Source: Laccaria trichodermophora (Eukaryota > Basidiomycota > Agaricomycetes > Agaricales > Hydnangiaceae). Taken from it: a stretch of 64,000 bases of DNA. Where the stretch lies: positions 248,001 through 312,000 of the forward strand of contig JACTVC010000013.1 of assembly GCA_018417955.1 (NCBI GenBank), written 5' to 3'. A program made the translations under genes and the position numbers. The notes beneath the pieces were generated by a model, which ran no database searches, had not been told where the DNA came from, and was given only the letters and a program-made list of their open reading frames with translations. Below, piece after piece: positions 1 to 11,702 of the stretch. Numbering within the stretch: the stretch's first letter is position 1; each line of letters starts with the position of its first letter.

Positions 1-129
1 AATCCAAGTCAGGGAGAAAAGTCAAAAGATCTGGATTGATAGGTAGAACTGGTCAAAAAAGAGGATATGGTGTAAAATGAGCCTAAAATGATCAAAAAAA
101 GCGAAAATACACTGACAAAGACCCCCACA

Positions 130-500
130 CAAATGTGGTGGGTGAAAAAATAGTGCAAAAAAGCGAAATTGAGGGAGGTGTACTGTCACAGTATGTGGTT
201 AGAAGGAGCAGAAAACACCAATGTGAAGTGTTGTGGAAGAGGAATCTTAAACATGTGGTTAGCATGTGGTGTTTGCCATTGTTTGTGGTCAGCATAAAGA
301 GAAGGAGGTTGCTTAGTCATATATTACATAAAGCTGTGCAATCTTCTTTTAATATATAGGACAAGCTTTAGCCCTGTGCCTATGGCAAAGCACTCACTGC
401 ACTTGGCCATTCCTCCAGCACAGGTCACAGCTTGCTGGGGGCAAGCCCCCTGGACCCCCTGGTACACATGTTTAATCCCAGTTTTGGTACACATGCTCAA
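130..500 (+). repeat. Dispersed hairpin-bearing repeat, copy A
   Basis: This stretch matches other copies near 2100-2460, 7850-8290, 9360-9700 and (first part only) 10430-10650. Shared blocks in order are GCGAAATTGAGG, AATGTGGTT/TATGTGGTT, an AT-rich segment, ACAAGCTTTAG, a GTGCCTAtGGCA hairpin, GCTTGCTGGGGGCAAGC, and a CCCCCTGGACCCCCTGGTAC block. Three to five copies within 10 kb show a multicopy family. The two short hairpins near one end recall Helitron 3' ends, so it may be a non-autonomous Helitron end; that is inference. Confidence 0.7.
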
Positions 501-559
501 TCCCATTTCTAATCCACATGTTCCATCATGGTGTGTTATCAGTAGTGTGTTCTCAGTAG

Positions 560-1455
560 TGTGTTTTTTGTAGCATGTTCTCAATGCACATATTCAATCA
601 TAGCACATTCTTGGTAGTGTGTTCTCAATGCACATATCCAACCATAGCATGTGCTTGGTAGTATGTCCTCAGTAGAATGTTCTTGGTAGTGTGTGCTTCA
701 TACTGTGTTCTCAGTAGTGTGTTCTTGGTAGTGTATTCTCAGTAGTGCATTCTTGGTAGCCCCAATTCTAATGCACATGTTTAATCATAGTGTGTTATTG
801 AGAGTGTGTTCTTGATAGTGTTTTCTTGATAGTGTGTTCTTGATAGTGTGTTCCTGGTAATGTGTTCTTGGTAGCATGTTCTTGATAGCGTGTTCTTGAT
901 AGCGTGTTTTTGATAGTGTTTTCCTGATAGTGTGTCCTGGTAATGTGTTCTTGGTAGTGTGTTCTTGGTAGCATGTTCTTGATAGTGTGTTCCTGGTAAA
1001 GTGTTCTTGGTAGCGTGTTCTTGATAGTGTGTTCTTGATAGTGTGTTCCTGGTAATGTGTTCTTGGTAGCATGTTCCTGGTAATGTGTTCTTGGTAGTGT
1101 GTTCTTGATAGCATGTTCTTGATAGTGTGTTCTTGATAGCATGTTCCTGGTAATGTGTTCTTGGTAGCATGTTTCTGGTAAAGTGTTCTTGATAGTGTGT
1201 TCTTGATAGTGTGTTTTTGATAGTGTGTTCTTGATAGTGTGTTCTTGATAGTGTGTCCTTGATGGCGTGTTCTTGATAGCTTGTTCTTGATAGTGTGTTC
1301 TTGGTAGCATGTTCTTGGTAGCATGTTCTTGATATTGTGTTCTTGATAGTGTGTTCTTGATAGCTTGTTCTTGGTAGCATGTTCCAGGTAATGTGTTCTT
1401 GATAGCATGTTCTTGGTAGTGTGTTCCTGGTAGCATGTTCCTGGTGATGTGTCCT
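560..1455. repeat. 14-bp minisatellite
   Basis: Tandem array of a 14-bp unit close to GTGTGTTCTTGATA, with variants such as GTGTGTTCCTGGTA and GCATGTTCTTGGTA. The array becomes more degenerate at its left edge. Because 14 is not a multiple of 3 and the minus-strand unit has no stop codon, all three minus frames stay open for more than 600 bp. Those repetitive frames (Thr/His/Tyr/Gln/Glu rich) are a by-product of the repeat, not genes. Confidence 0.92.
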
Positions 1456-1499
1456 CTTTAGTTCTCTAATGTTACACTTTGAACTGGATTTATAATGCA

Positions 1500-2460
1500 G
1501 CATTCATTTCACTTGGCCAGGGCAAGCTCACCACCCTTTGTCAGCTTGCCAGATGAAAGCCCTCTATATCCCCCACCCAAGTGACCCAACACATGTTCAC
1601 TTCAAATTATTAAATTAGATTTTGATCCACATCTACAGGGCTACATGGCATACCATAATTGTAGCCAGCCATATAATTTGAATTTATTGGCCTACCCTTC
1701 ATGATCTGGCTATAGCTTGCATTTCAAAAAAGGAAGGCTGCACCATTGTAAAAATATCCTCACATTTATACTGTTCAAAGAAGCAAATACTGATAGAAAC
1801 TGGCAGACACTTGCACAGAGTGGCCCTTGGTATATCCACCCACACAAATCAGAAGAAATTCAATCCTGGTTCTGATGCACACATTTCAAACTGCTCTCAT
1901 CCAATTTTTATTCTAATGCAAGTCATCAAAGTTACATTTATATATAGTCCTGAATTTTGTACTGTAGCCACTCAAAGTTGGCTTTATTTTTGGTCTTCCA
2001 ACCCTTGGCTATGGCTTATACAGTTCGGTAGATGAAAATTTGTTGGGCAAGTAAAACCCACCTGAAATTTAATCCACACAAATCTTGAAGTAGTGGAATA
2101 GTACAGAAAAAGTGAATTTGAGGCTGCTCAGAAAGGTGTGAATACAGAAACACTCAAAACAAATTAATACAGCACTATGCAAAGGTTTTTTATTACAGAA
2201 TGTGGTTGGGAGGGCTTGTGGTCATGGCTTGTGACATTTATGACTCACCAAAGCACAACGGTTTGCTTACATAAATATTTTACCTGATGCTGTGCCATTC
2301 TCTCTTTATATGATGGACAAGCTTTAGCCCCATGCCTATGGCACAGCACTCGCTAACACTTGGCCATTCCTCCAGCACCAGTCACAGCTTGCTGGGGGCA
2401 CGCCCCCTGGACCCCCTGGTACACATCTTTAATCCCAGTTTTGGTACACTTCTTTTATTC
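1500..2460 (+). repeat. Dispersed repeat, long copy B
   Basis: The part 1500-1860 (CACTTGGCCAGG, TTTTGATCCAC, TGTAGCCAGCCATA, ATTTATTGGCCTA) is repeated at 9880-10260. The part 2100-2460 repeats the hairpin-bearing block of copy A, including CTCTCTTTATATGATGG followed by ACAAGCTTTAGCCCC. It lies directly 3' of the minus-strand Helitron helicase (stop at 2547). Read on the minus strand, the hairpins are followed by GGGGCTAAAG, so the CTAA could be a CTRR-type Helitron 3' terminus near 2332-2336. That boundary is a hypothesis. Confidence 0.65.
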
Positions 2461-2546
2461 CAATCTCTATATCCATTCACATACACTTATTTATAGTAAC
2501 TAAAAAAATTGTACAAAAGTCATAGCATAAATCTACAATATCAAAT

Positions 2547-5500
2547 TTAGTCAAGAAGTACCTCAGGATATACAATATTTTTGGTGACAGGATTCAGAAG
2601 TTGATCATCCCATATTATCTTGATGTTATGAACAGAAGTTACTTGTGAAACTGCAACATAGAACTGCCCATGGGTGAACACAGCAGATCGAGCATCTATC
2701 CCCACATAATTCACAGATTGTCCTTGTGACTTGTTGATAGTCATAGCAAAACACAGTCGAACTGGAAATTGTAGACGTTTAAGTTTGAATGGAACTTGGG
2801 TCTCATTAGGAATGATCCCCATCCGAGGAATGAAGATCAGCTCTCCAGCATGTTCTCCAGTGAGAAGTCGAACCTCCAAAACTCGTGGTGTTGCACATGT
2901 TAAAATACCACATGATCCATTGCAAACCCCATCTCCTGGATTGATGTTTCGCAGCACCATGACAGGACACCCAACCTTCAGAGCAAGTTTCGCAAGAGGT
3001 AACCCAGAGCAGTTGATGCTGTTAAGATATTCCACTGGGTACATTAGAATACCCTCTTCTCCATGCCCCTCATTATCTTCAATTGAGTCTGCACTTTGGA
3101 ACACTTGAAGTTCACCTGGAAAGCAGTTGAGGATAGCATGGTTAAGCTCATCAACATCATCATTGTGACTGGAGAGACAGTGCGTTCAGAAAAATAGCGA
3201 TCTTCAGGATGAGGCAATAGACCAATTCCAGAATAGATAGTGTCAATCAGAGACTGGACTGTGTTTTCTGCACATTTGAATGACTCTGGCAAAGAGACAT
3301 CATCTGACTCATTTGTATGTCAGCCATGCCCAATGTCAATCTGCCACTGTGCAAAATCTCTCTCCTGTGCATCATCAACATTGAGTCGCATGTTTTTGGT
3401 CAGACAAAACACCTTCATAGACTGCCAAAGAGTGGACTGCTGCATGCATGCATTGACAATCTGAGCACGTGACCCTCTGACAATGACAGGAAGGATCTGT
3501 TGGAAGTCTCCCCCAAAGACAACAGACAGACCTCCAAATGGCCTATCACAGTCCCTCACATCACAGAAAGTGCGATCAACAGCCTCATGGATGTGTCAAT
3601 GCTGCATTGGAGCCTCATCCCATATAATAAGATCTGCCAATCTGATGAGTTCTGCCAGAAGAGAGTTCTTGCCAAATTGACAGGTAGAAGTCTCATCAAT
3701 GATGATGGGAATTTTGAAGCATGAGTGAGAGGTGCAGCCACCAATGATAAGAATAGCAGCAATCCCTGAAGATGCAACACAGACAATGATTTTATGTTGA
3801 CCACGCAGAAAGTAGCAGAGAGTGTTGTAAATGAAGGTCTTCCCAGTGCCCCCAGGACCATGAAGGAAAAAGATCTGTCCTGACTTGGTATTGACTGCTT
3901 CAACTATTTCATCAAAGGCTTTCCGCTGCTCCTCATTTAGCTTTGGAATCCATTCATTGGCAAGATGTGTCTGCTCTTCTGCATCATAATCAAGCTGTTC
4001 CATGATCAGGTGATTTCCAACATGAAGAGCCCAATTTTGCTGAGGCTGAGGCATTGTTGGCCAGTGCTCCAGTCCCTTATTTGCATTGGAGCTGCAGAGA
4101 AGTTTGTCAATGAGATATAAACCATAGTCAAAGACATCCTCTTCTGTTGGATTTTGGCAGATGTTTTTTTGTTGAAAAACCCAATGCAGGTCATCACAGA
4201 TCTGTGTTCGAAATTGCAACCATAAAGTAGCAGGATCAGAGGGACTACAGTCACAAAGGATTGTGACAAATAAATTGCGCAATTGATGCCCACTCTGCAT
4301 AGCTCCTGCATCCTGAAGACATAGCCTCCACTCATTGTCATCAGCCAGAAGACCAAGTGCTATACATGCCTCTTGAAATGTTGCATGAGTGATGCCATTT
4401 ACTGTTCGCAAATTCTCATATGATGTAGCCCCCTTTACAGCTGTGAGAAGAGTGTGATCATGGCCTTTGTACACATATTTGTAGATGTACTTGATGGCTT
4501 TGACTGAGGAGATGCACTCAACATTGATGTGACAGTGATATTTCCAGATGAGCCATGGGGAATGGGGTACCACCCAGCAATTGTCAACCTCTTTTCCATT
4601 GATAATATGTTGTTTTCCATCATTTCGCCTCCTAAGATTAGCATAAGAGTCTTCACTGACAGTGGTCTGATCTCGGAATGGCTTGGGAAAGCTTTTAGAG
4701 CATTTGTGTCCATCCATGCAAGGTGCCTGAGGATTCTGGGCACCACATGGATTGTGAACCATGAATTTTTTGACCAATTCATAGAGCTCAGGCTGTTCCT
4801 GCTCATTTGGAAACTCAGCAGAAATGAGTGAGTCAATTTCTTCAGGAGTTTGAAGCTTGTGTGCAGGATCTAGAAAGACGATGAGATGCATATGAGGTAG
4901 ACCACGCTTTTGAAACTCTATTGTCCACACTCTGGCCACTGTGCACCCCATAACACCATGCTTTTCCAGGTCATTGAGCAGCTGAGTAACTTTTGCATGG
5001 AAGACACAAACAACCAAATCAGGACGATCAGCAGCAGTTTGTCCAGGAAGCAGTTCCCGAGTAACCTCTGGCCAATTGGGATTTGCAGTGATGGTGATGA
5101 AGAGATCAGCTCCATGGAAGTGTCGATTAATGGCAAGAGCATCCTGGCAATTTTGAATCATATAGCATGTACCTCCAGAAAATGAGGATGGAAGAATAGT
5201 ATGCTGCCCAATTTCATTTGCTGTTGCATCTGATGCCAGAGCATCAACTACACCCTGATATGTCTCTGCTTGTATTTCTTTTTGGTTATTCTGGATGTAC
5301 AGCAAATGTGCCTGTTCGCAGAGTGCCCATGCATCAACAATATACTCCTGAAAAAGCTTGCCAGCCATAAAAATATGGGGTGATTCATCATGGCAGGGAT
5401 GAAGGTGGTAGCGAAAGTATTCTGTTTGAGTGATATACTTTCTCTTCTTTGTGGGCTGAACCTGGCCTTCATTGTTCTCTCCTGCATCTGGATCAAGCTC

Positions 5501-7275
5501 TTCTGCATCAGGCACCATCTCTCCACCTCTGTATTCAATATGTGGATGCCATCCCAGCTGGCCTGTTGGGAAGAGAAGAACATAGTGGAGTGAAACATAG
5601 AAGGGATGCCTCTGATCAATTTGTATAAATGATCCATCCTTTCTTTGTAAAAGGATATCTCTGTCCCCCTGTGGCTGTTCCTCACTGCCAGGAAGAATTA
5701 CAGCAATCTCATTTGATGTGGCAGTTGGAAGATTGTAGTGACGGCGATCACAGGATTTGTCAAATCGAAGAGCAATATTACACTCTTCATTTGGCCCCAT
5801 GTCACATGTGAGCTCATATGCCTGCTGATACATATGCCTGCTGATACATTTGAACTCCTGGATGTTTACACCACAGCATATCCTGAAGCTTCTGCATTGT
5901 TTCACGATGAAGAGTGTTGTTGGCCCTATGTCCCATATGGTAGTTGAGAGCCTCTGCAGGATCATAAATATATAGCTGAGCATATGTGGGATGTGCATTG
6001 GGGCCAGGAAGCAGTGATCCTGCCTGATGAGTAAGTTTGCCATGAATTTTGAACACATATGGCCCTCCACCCTGATTGACAGAATCATCTGTTTTACATC
6101 CCAGAGATGTCATAGCCAAAGCATTATTGTAGCAATGAATGTCTTTGCAAAAATTCTTTGCTACATCATCTGTGCCAGTGAACAGCTCATGAAGCTCTGG
6201 AGGAGGTTCATGTAGTTTGGGAAGATCTATTTTCCCACTAAAACAACACATTCCAAAACGTGGATTGGCCCAACTTGATTTGGTCAATTTCTCATCCTTC
6301 CAATGCAGAGCACCACATTCAGAGCAGACCACATTCATGTGACCCAGATCATGAACCTTCCAGGCTGCACTAAATGGTCTTCGAGCTTCAGGAAGCTGTA
6401 CAGGTGGCAGTAAGGGAAATGGTACTGGAGCAGGTGGTATCTCTACTGGGGGAGGTTGAGGTTGAACTTGATAGTCTGGCAATGGCAGAGGAAGGGCTAG
6501 TGCAGGTTCTGGAGCAAGAGGAAGAGGAAGAGGAAGAGCAGGTACATGCTGATGTAGACCTTGGTAAGCTGCTTGATGATGAGCAGGTTGATTAGGATAC
6601 TAAGATTAAAAGCTCAAACTCAGGAAATATTTGAACACAGGTATTGAATTGACATACCCTGATAGGTGGAGGTGGCAGAGGGACAGCAGGAGGAGCCAAA
6701 GAGGGTTGAGCCAAAGCTTGATAGGCAGCTTGAAGGTGAGCAGGTAGATTTGGATACTAAAGATAGTGAAATCTTTGAATGTGAATATAGACTGTGAAAT
6801 GTACATACCATCACAGGAGGTGGTGCAACAACATTTCCAGCATCATGACCCAGACCTACTACATCAAGTTGGTGGTTATACTGATGTCTACGACCACGCC
6901 CACAACCTTGAGGAGCAGGAAGAGGAGCAAGAGCAGCAAGTTGTTGAGCAAGAGCAGCTGGTAAGTGATTGTACTGTTGAACATTATAGATAACAGGTGC
7001 AGGTGCAGGGACAGGGACAGGTGCAAGGGCAGGTGCAGGTGCAGGGCCAGGGGCAAGTGCAAATGGATCATCACCAGGAACAGGGAATGGTACATGTGGT
7101 TGACCACCAAGATTTATAGGAGCAACTTGTGTAGGCAAGCATACTCCATGGGGAGCACGATGATTTTGGGGGTTATCCAGAATGCGGTTGTGACGTTCCA
7201 AACTCTGGGCTGCAATTCGAACCCATTGAGGAGTATTTGGAGGAGTTTCTGACCTATTCCATTTTAAATACTGAT
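2547..7275 (-). pseudogene. Helitron Rep-Pif1 helicase, inactivated
   Basis: Rolling-circle transposon protein, here broken. Reading 5' to 3' on the minus strand: a Pro/Ala-rich N-terminal exon (about 7275-6809), a 99-bp exon (6756-6658), then a long exon from 6599. Introns of 52 and 58 bp have GT..AG ends and preserve frame. The Helitron_like_N/Rep region carries the HUH motif PHMHL near 4880-4900 and the double-tyrosine motif KYIYKYVYKG near 4460-4497. The helicase part has Walker A GPGGTGKT near 3845, DEAP near 3610, GGDFQQILPV near 3500, and the C-terminal NKSQGQS motif near 2715. Four lesions are visible: a 16-bp tandem duplication at about 5818-5850 that shifts frame, in-frame TGA codons at 3596-3598 and 3320-3322, and a 1-bp deletion near 3170-3176. 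The true start lies at or upstream of a CAG acceptor near 7272 and is not resolved. All domains are present, so this is recent decay, not an old fragment. Confidence 0.9.
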
Positions 7276-7659
7276 ATCAACAAAACAAAAACAAAAATTA
7301 CACATACATCTTGAGAAATCAAATATGCTGGGGTTAAAGAATGAAGAAAGTCTCAAGGTCCTGATGTTAAATCAGGCAAAGGCAGAGAAAAAGTGAAATT
7401 GGTGTGAACAGCGGTAGTTGATAGTGGAGAAACTTCCTAAAGGAAGGGTAGGCAACTGTAAACCCACCTACCAATCTCCCTACACACTGTGCCCAGAGAG
7501 TGGTCCAAGACTAAAGTCTCAATATCAACTGGCAGACACTCGTAAAGAGAGGCTAGGGAGGTAGGACTTCACTGAGCTTCACCTTGGTCTGCTAATTCTC
7601 CCCAAAGCCCAATACACAGCAGCAGCAAGAGCAGAATCTCCACCCACCCCAAGTATAAC

Positions 7660-8290
7660 CTGATTGGAAAATCCAAGTCAGGCAATTCCAGTCCAAAGTC
7701 CAGATATACTGGATAAAGCCCTGTAAATAAAGCAGATCAGGACAAAAGGACTGAATTTTATCTTAAAAATGAATGAATACTGAATGATAAACCTCTAAAA
7801 AGTGAGATATGCATACTCTACAGAGTCAAAGGGGAAAAAAGTGGGGGAAAAGTGGGGGAAAATGCGAAATTGAAGCTGCAGAGGGAGATATAATAGCCAA
7901 AGCCCTGAAAAAAAAAGTGAGAATGGTTACTTGTAGTATGAAGAACAATTTTACTGGGATAGAATGTGGTTGGAAGGTATGTTGGGGGGGAGGAAAGACC
8001 AAGTCAATGTGTTGTGGTCAGGCAAAATTAACATGTGGTCACAATGTGGTGATCTCGGCAAACGCCGCTCTTCCAAAAGACAACAGTTCACTTACATAAA
8101 TATTTACATAATGCTGTGCCATTCTCTCTTTATATGATGGATATGGAGGATTTATTGATAGACAAGCTTTAGACCCGTGCCTACGGCACGGCACTCGCTG
8201 GCACTCGGCCGTTCCTCCAGCACTGGTCACAGCTTGCCGGGGGCAAGCCCCCTGGACCCCCTGGTACGCATGTCTAATCCTAGTTCTGGT
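7660..8290 (+). repeat. Dispersed repeat, copy C with perfect hairpins
   Basis: Contains the same ordered blocks as copies A and B. Here the two hairpins are perfect: CCGTGCC-TAC-GGCACGG at about 8176-8192 and GCTTGCC-GGG-GGCAAGC near 8231-8247. The start (AATCCAAGTCAGG) also matches the first bases of the window. It lies upstream of the Helitron gene, so copies of the family flank that gene on both sides in the same orientation. Confidence 0.68.
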
Positions 8291-8429
8291 ACACACATAC
8301 TTTATCCAAAGTTACCAACATGTAATTATAAGCATAAGCCCACACTTAAAATAGGAACTACTTGTTGAAGAATCAAAGACACATTGATGAAATTGACAAC
8401 AGCTATAAATAACTAAATAAAAAAATACA

Positions 8430-9360
8430 AAATAGAACACATGAGCAGACAGACATATTGGGATGAGAAAGGGCCTCATAATGGTGTGGTTGTGGTGGTT
8501 GTGTGGTCGTCGCATCGTCATGGCACCATCACGTGTTGTCATCGTCGCATCGTGGTGTCATCGTCGCGTCGCTGTGGTGTCCATCCTGCTGTAGTCTGTG
8601 GATATGGTTGTATGGTGTTGTTGTGCCGTGGTTGTTGCATAGTCGTCTTGTCATTTTGTTGTTGGTCGTCAGTCATGATCGGTTGTAGTTGGTTGTCGCT
8701 GGGGAGGGGTATTGTGGCTGTGGCCTGTCATTTGTCTGGTGAGGTGTTATTTGGGTGGGCAAGGGATGAGGTGGGATGGGACTTACTCATGGGTTTGCAT
8801 CTTATGGTTGCCACCTCGCCAACACGATGTAGCGCCTGCATCTGCGTTGTTGTTGGGGTGTGCAGTGGTGGTTGGAGCAGGCATCGTTGTCCCCCCATGT
8901 CCTCATGACGTCGTTGTGCCATGTTGTCACCGTGGGGTCCTCATCATCCCCATGTCCTCGTTTGTGTTGTCATCCAATGTTGTCGTCCCGTTGTTTTCCT
9001 GTGTCTCAGTGAGGTGGGTTGGGATGGACGTGGGACAGGGGGTACTCACCGTGTCCTTGTAACGTCATTGTCCTGTGTCCTAAAGTAAACAACAATGAAG
9101 GTGGTTCGTCGTTTGGTTGCCACGTCGCTGTCAGCAACGTGGCACCTGCATTTCATATTAGAGAGGTGAGTAGTAGTAGAGGGGAGCATGCTCACCTGCG
9201 CCCATCGCCGCTCTGGTCCGTTTGTGGGTGCTGGCCATTGTGGTTCATCTGTGTTTGTGGCTGGTCGCCTTCGTTTGTGGGCGATCGTCAACATGAAGGG
9301 GAGGTGGTGGTGGTTGAGAACGTTGAGAAGGGAAACGGTTGTTTGTTGACACAATGTAAT
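8430..9360. other. G/T-skewed, GC-rich low-complexity block
   Basis: About 930 bp of imperfect GTCGTC/CATCGT/GTGGTTGT words, far richer in G and T on the plus strand than its AT-rich surroundings. It is bracketed by GCAAACGCCGCTC (8058) and GCAAATGCCGCTC (9367), which are the same point of the dispersed repeat. It may therefore have expanded or inserted inside a repeat copy. Open frames exist (for example 8441-8908) but are low complexity and show no recognisable domain. Confidence 0.5.
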
Positions 9361-10650
9361 GTTCCCAGCAAATGCCGCTCACGCAGCTCAGTGAAAGAGA
9401 TCTCGTGAGGGTGTGAAGTGCTTAGTAAAATAAAGCTGAATTTGTCAGCCATCAATCCTTTGTGTTTTCATGTATAGATACAATATATAAAATAATTTAG
9501 CCTACCTTCCAATGTCACAACAAAAATGGCACTGACCTTAAATCCCTAAGCTTTAGACCCACACCTATGGCATGGTGCTTGCTAACACTTGGCCATGCCT
9601 CTGGTGCAGGTCACAGCTTGCTGGGGGCATGCCCCCTGGACCCCTCAGTACACATGCTCAATCCCAGTTTTTATACACATGCTCAATCCCAATTCTAATG
9701 GACATGTTCAATTGTAGCATGTTCTTGGTAGTGTGTTCTTTGTCGCATGTTCTCAGTTAGAATTAGGGAATGCCTGAATTCCCCATTCAGGGAGTGTGTT
9801 AGGATATATATATCCTCTTTTTTCCCCAGTTCTGCAATGTTACACTTGGACCTGAACTTATGGCACAGCACTCACTTCACTTGGCCATGCCTTGCCCAGG
9901 GGAAAGCTTACCACACTTTGCCAGCTTGCCAGATGAAAGCCCTCTGAATCTCCCACCCAACACATGTTCACTCCCAGTTCTGGCACACATCTTCCATTTG
10001 AATCATCAAAGTTACATTTTGATCCACCCCTACATGGAGCTACATGCCATACTGTAACTGTAGCCAGCCATAGAAATCTAGCTATTATTTATTGGCCTAA
10101 CCCTCTTACATTTCAAAAAGGAAGAACTGCCCATATTTATACTGTGCAAAAGAAGCAAAATATTGATAGCAGCAGGCATACATGTATACAGAAAGGTCCT
10201 TAATCCTCCAATTTTTTCCAAATCACAAAAGAAGAAGCAGGATAGTATCCACCCACACAAAGCATAGAAAAATACAAATGAGAAGAGAAAGGTTGGAGAA
10301 AGGTCAAAAAGAACTGGATTAACAGGATAGCATCAGACAAAACAGGTGAACAATAAGCAAAAAGAGAAACATATATATATACTGACAGGGGCTTCACACA
10401 GGTGTAGAGGGAAGTGGAGGTTGAAAATGATGGGAAAAAAGCGAAATTGAGGCTGCTGAAGGAGCTGTACCCACAAAAAAGCATGACAATTATTGAACAC
10501 AGCACTTAAATATTACAGAATCTAGTTATAAGGTCTGGTGGGACAGCCTGTGGCCAGAGTTCCCAGCAAATGCCACTCATGTGGCTCAGTATAAAGACAG
10601 AATGGTTGCTTAGTCATTATATTAGCTAATCTTACAAATCTTAGCTAAGC
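9360..10650 (+). repeat. Dispersed repeat, nested copies D and E
   Basis: At 9360-9700 the hairpin-bearing block recurs with more substitutions, followed at 9840-10260 by the same sequence seen at 1500-1860. At 10430-10650 the GCGAAATTGAGGCTGC start and the CCCAGCAAATGCCACTC block recur without the hairpin part. The order suggests insertion of copies into one another. No gene is supported here. Confidence 0.6.
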
Positions 10651-11702
10651 GGACCATTGTACCTTTATATATAAGATGCTCACTTCACATGATTTCAAGA
10701 ATTACCATAATGGGAATAATATCCAGCAGTCATCAGAATATGTCTTATATCTCAGAACATCTTTGTGCGGTAGATTGAATTTATTCTGTATAGTAGGATT
10801 CTTTGTGGAGGTAAATACCAGTATTATTTGACTCTCAGAAGATATGTAACTATTATACAGCTGTGGCAATGGTGTTCATGGCTTCATGGCTCTTTGCTTG
10901 GGAGGAACAAACAATTCAAAACACTCACAACTTGAGAAACCCATGGTAAAAAGGGTACAAAGGAACAAACTTGACAAACTTACTGTGATTTTGCATGATT
11001 TGAGAACTCAACTGCTCAAACAGGCATGGGTAACCCACATGTGTCTGACTTGGGGTTTTAGAAACATATATCAAATTTTGTTCTCAAAAATTCAACATGT
11101 GCAAAAACCCAACCTTTTACTAAATTCCTTCTTTTTTTGCAGTTGGTATTCTATGCATTGTTTCCTCTCAAATGTGAACATGCTGCAATTTTGTGAATAT
11201 AAATCTAACATGTTCAAATATTTTTTTTTTTCCAGAACAATCTCAGGTTGCCAGTGGGAAAAGAAGAAAAAAGGAAAAGAAAAGACCTGTACCTGAGAGT
11301 GTCCTAATACCCATCCATGGTTCTTTGTAGGTACACTCAGGAAAAGAGTGATTTTCATTATGAAGGAAATTAAGGTGTTAAGAACTGCTGGTGCACTATA
11401 GATGTAGTATTTTTTTGTTAAAAGTCAACAGCTGCAGAAACTTAAGCAACATCTTTATAACACTGACCAACATCCAATTACTAGAAACTACTTATGACCC
11501 AGTTTTGCACAAATTCCAGTCTTTTCCAAATGCAAATTCATCAAAAGAGAGCTTTGCAGTATGTTTTGCAATGACAAGTGGGTTTCTAGGATGCCATTGA
11601 AGATTTGATTGGTACCAGGTGGTATCCAGAGCAAGAAATCTCCTGTGTGTGTGTGGAGCCATCCAGTTGATGTAAAGTGGGAATGATTGAGAATAGAAAA
11701 TG
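10651..11702. other. Intergenic, with possible exon remnants
   Basis: No recognisable gene. Three plus-strand segments look exon-like: an ATG at about 10886 opening a short Lys/Leu-rich frame, a polypyrimidine-GCAG acceptor near 11144, and a T-rich CCAG acceptor near 11236 followed by a Lys-rich frame. I cannot join them confidently into one coding sequence. This may be an unannotated small gene or chance. Confidence 0.25.

Noticed and set aside
781..1503. Three long minus-strand frames (207-240 codons)
   Set aside because: They are three translations of the same 14-bp minisatellite.
2100..8290. Copies of the dispersed repeat flanking the Helitron gene as LTRs of a retrotransposon
   Set aside because: There are more than two copies, they vary in extent, and no reverse transcriptase, integrase or TG..CA ends are present.
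8441..8908. 155-codon plus-strand frame
   Set aside because: Low-complexity Val/Cys/Ser translation of the GTCGTC block; no domain and no intron structure.
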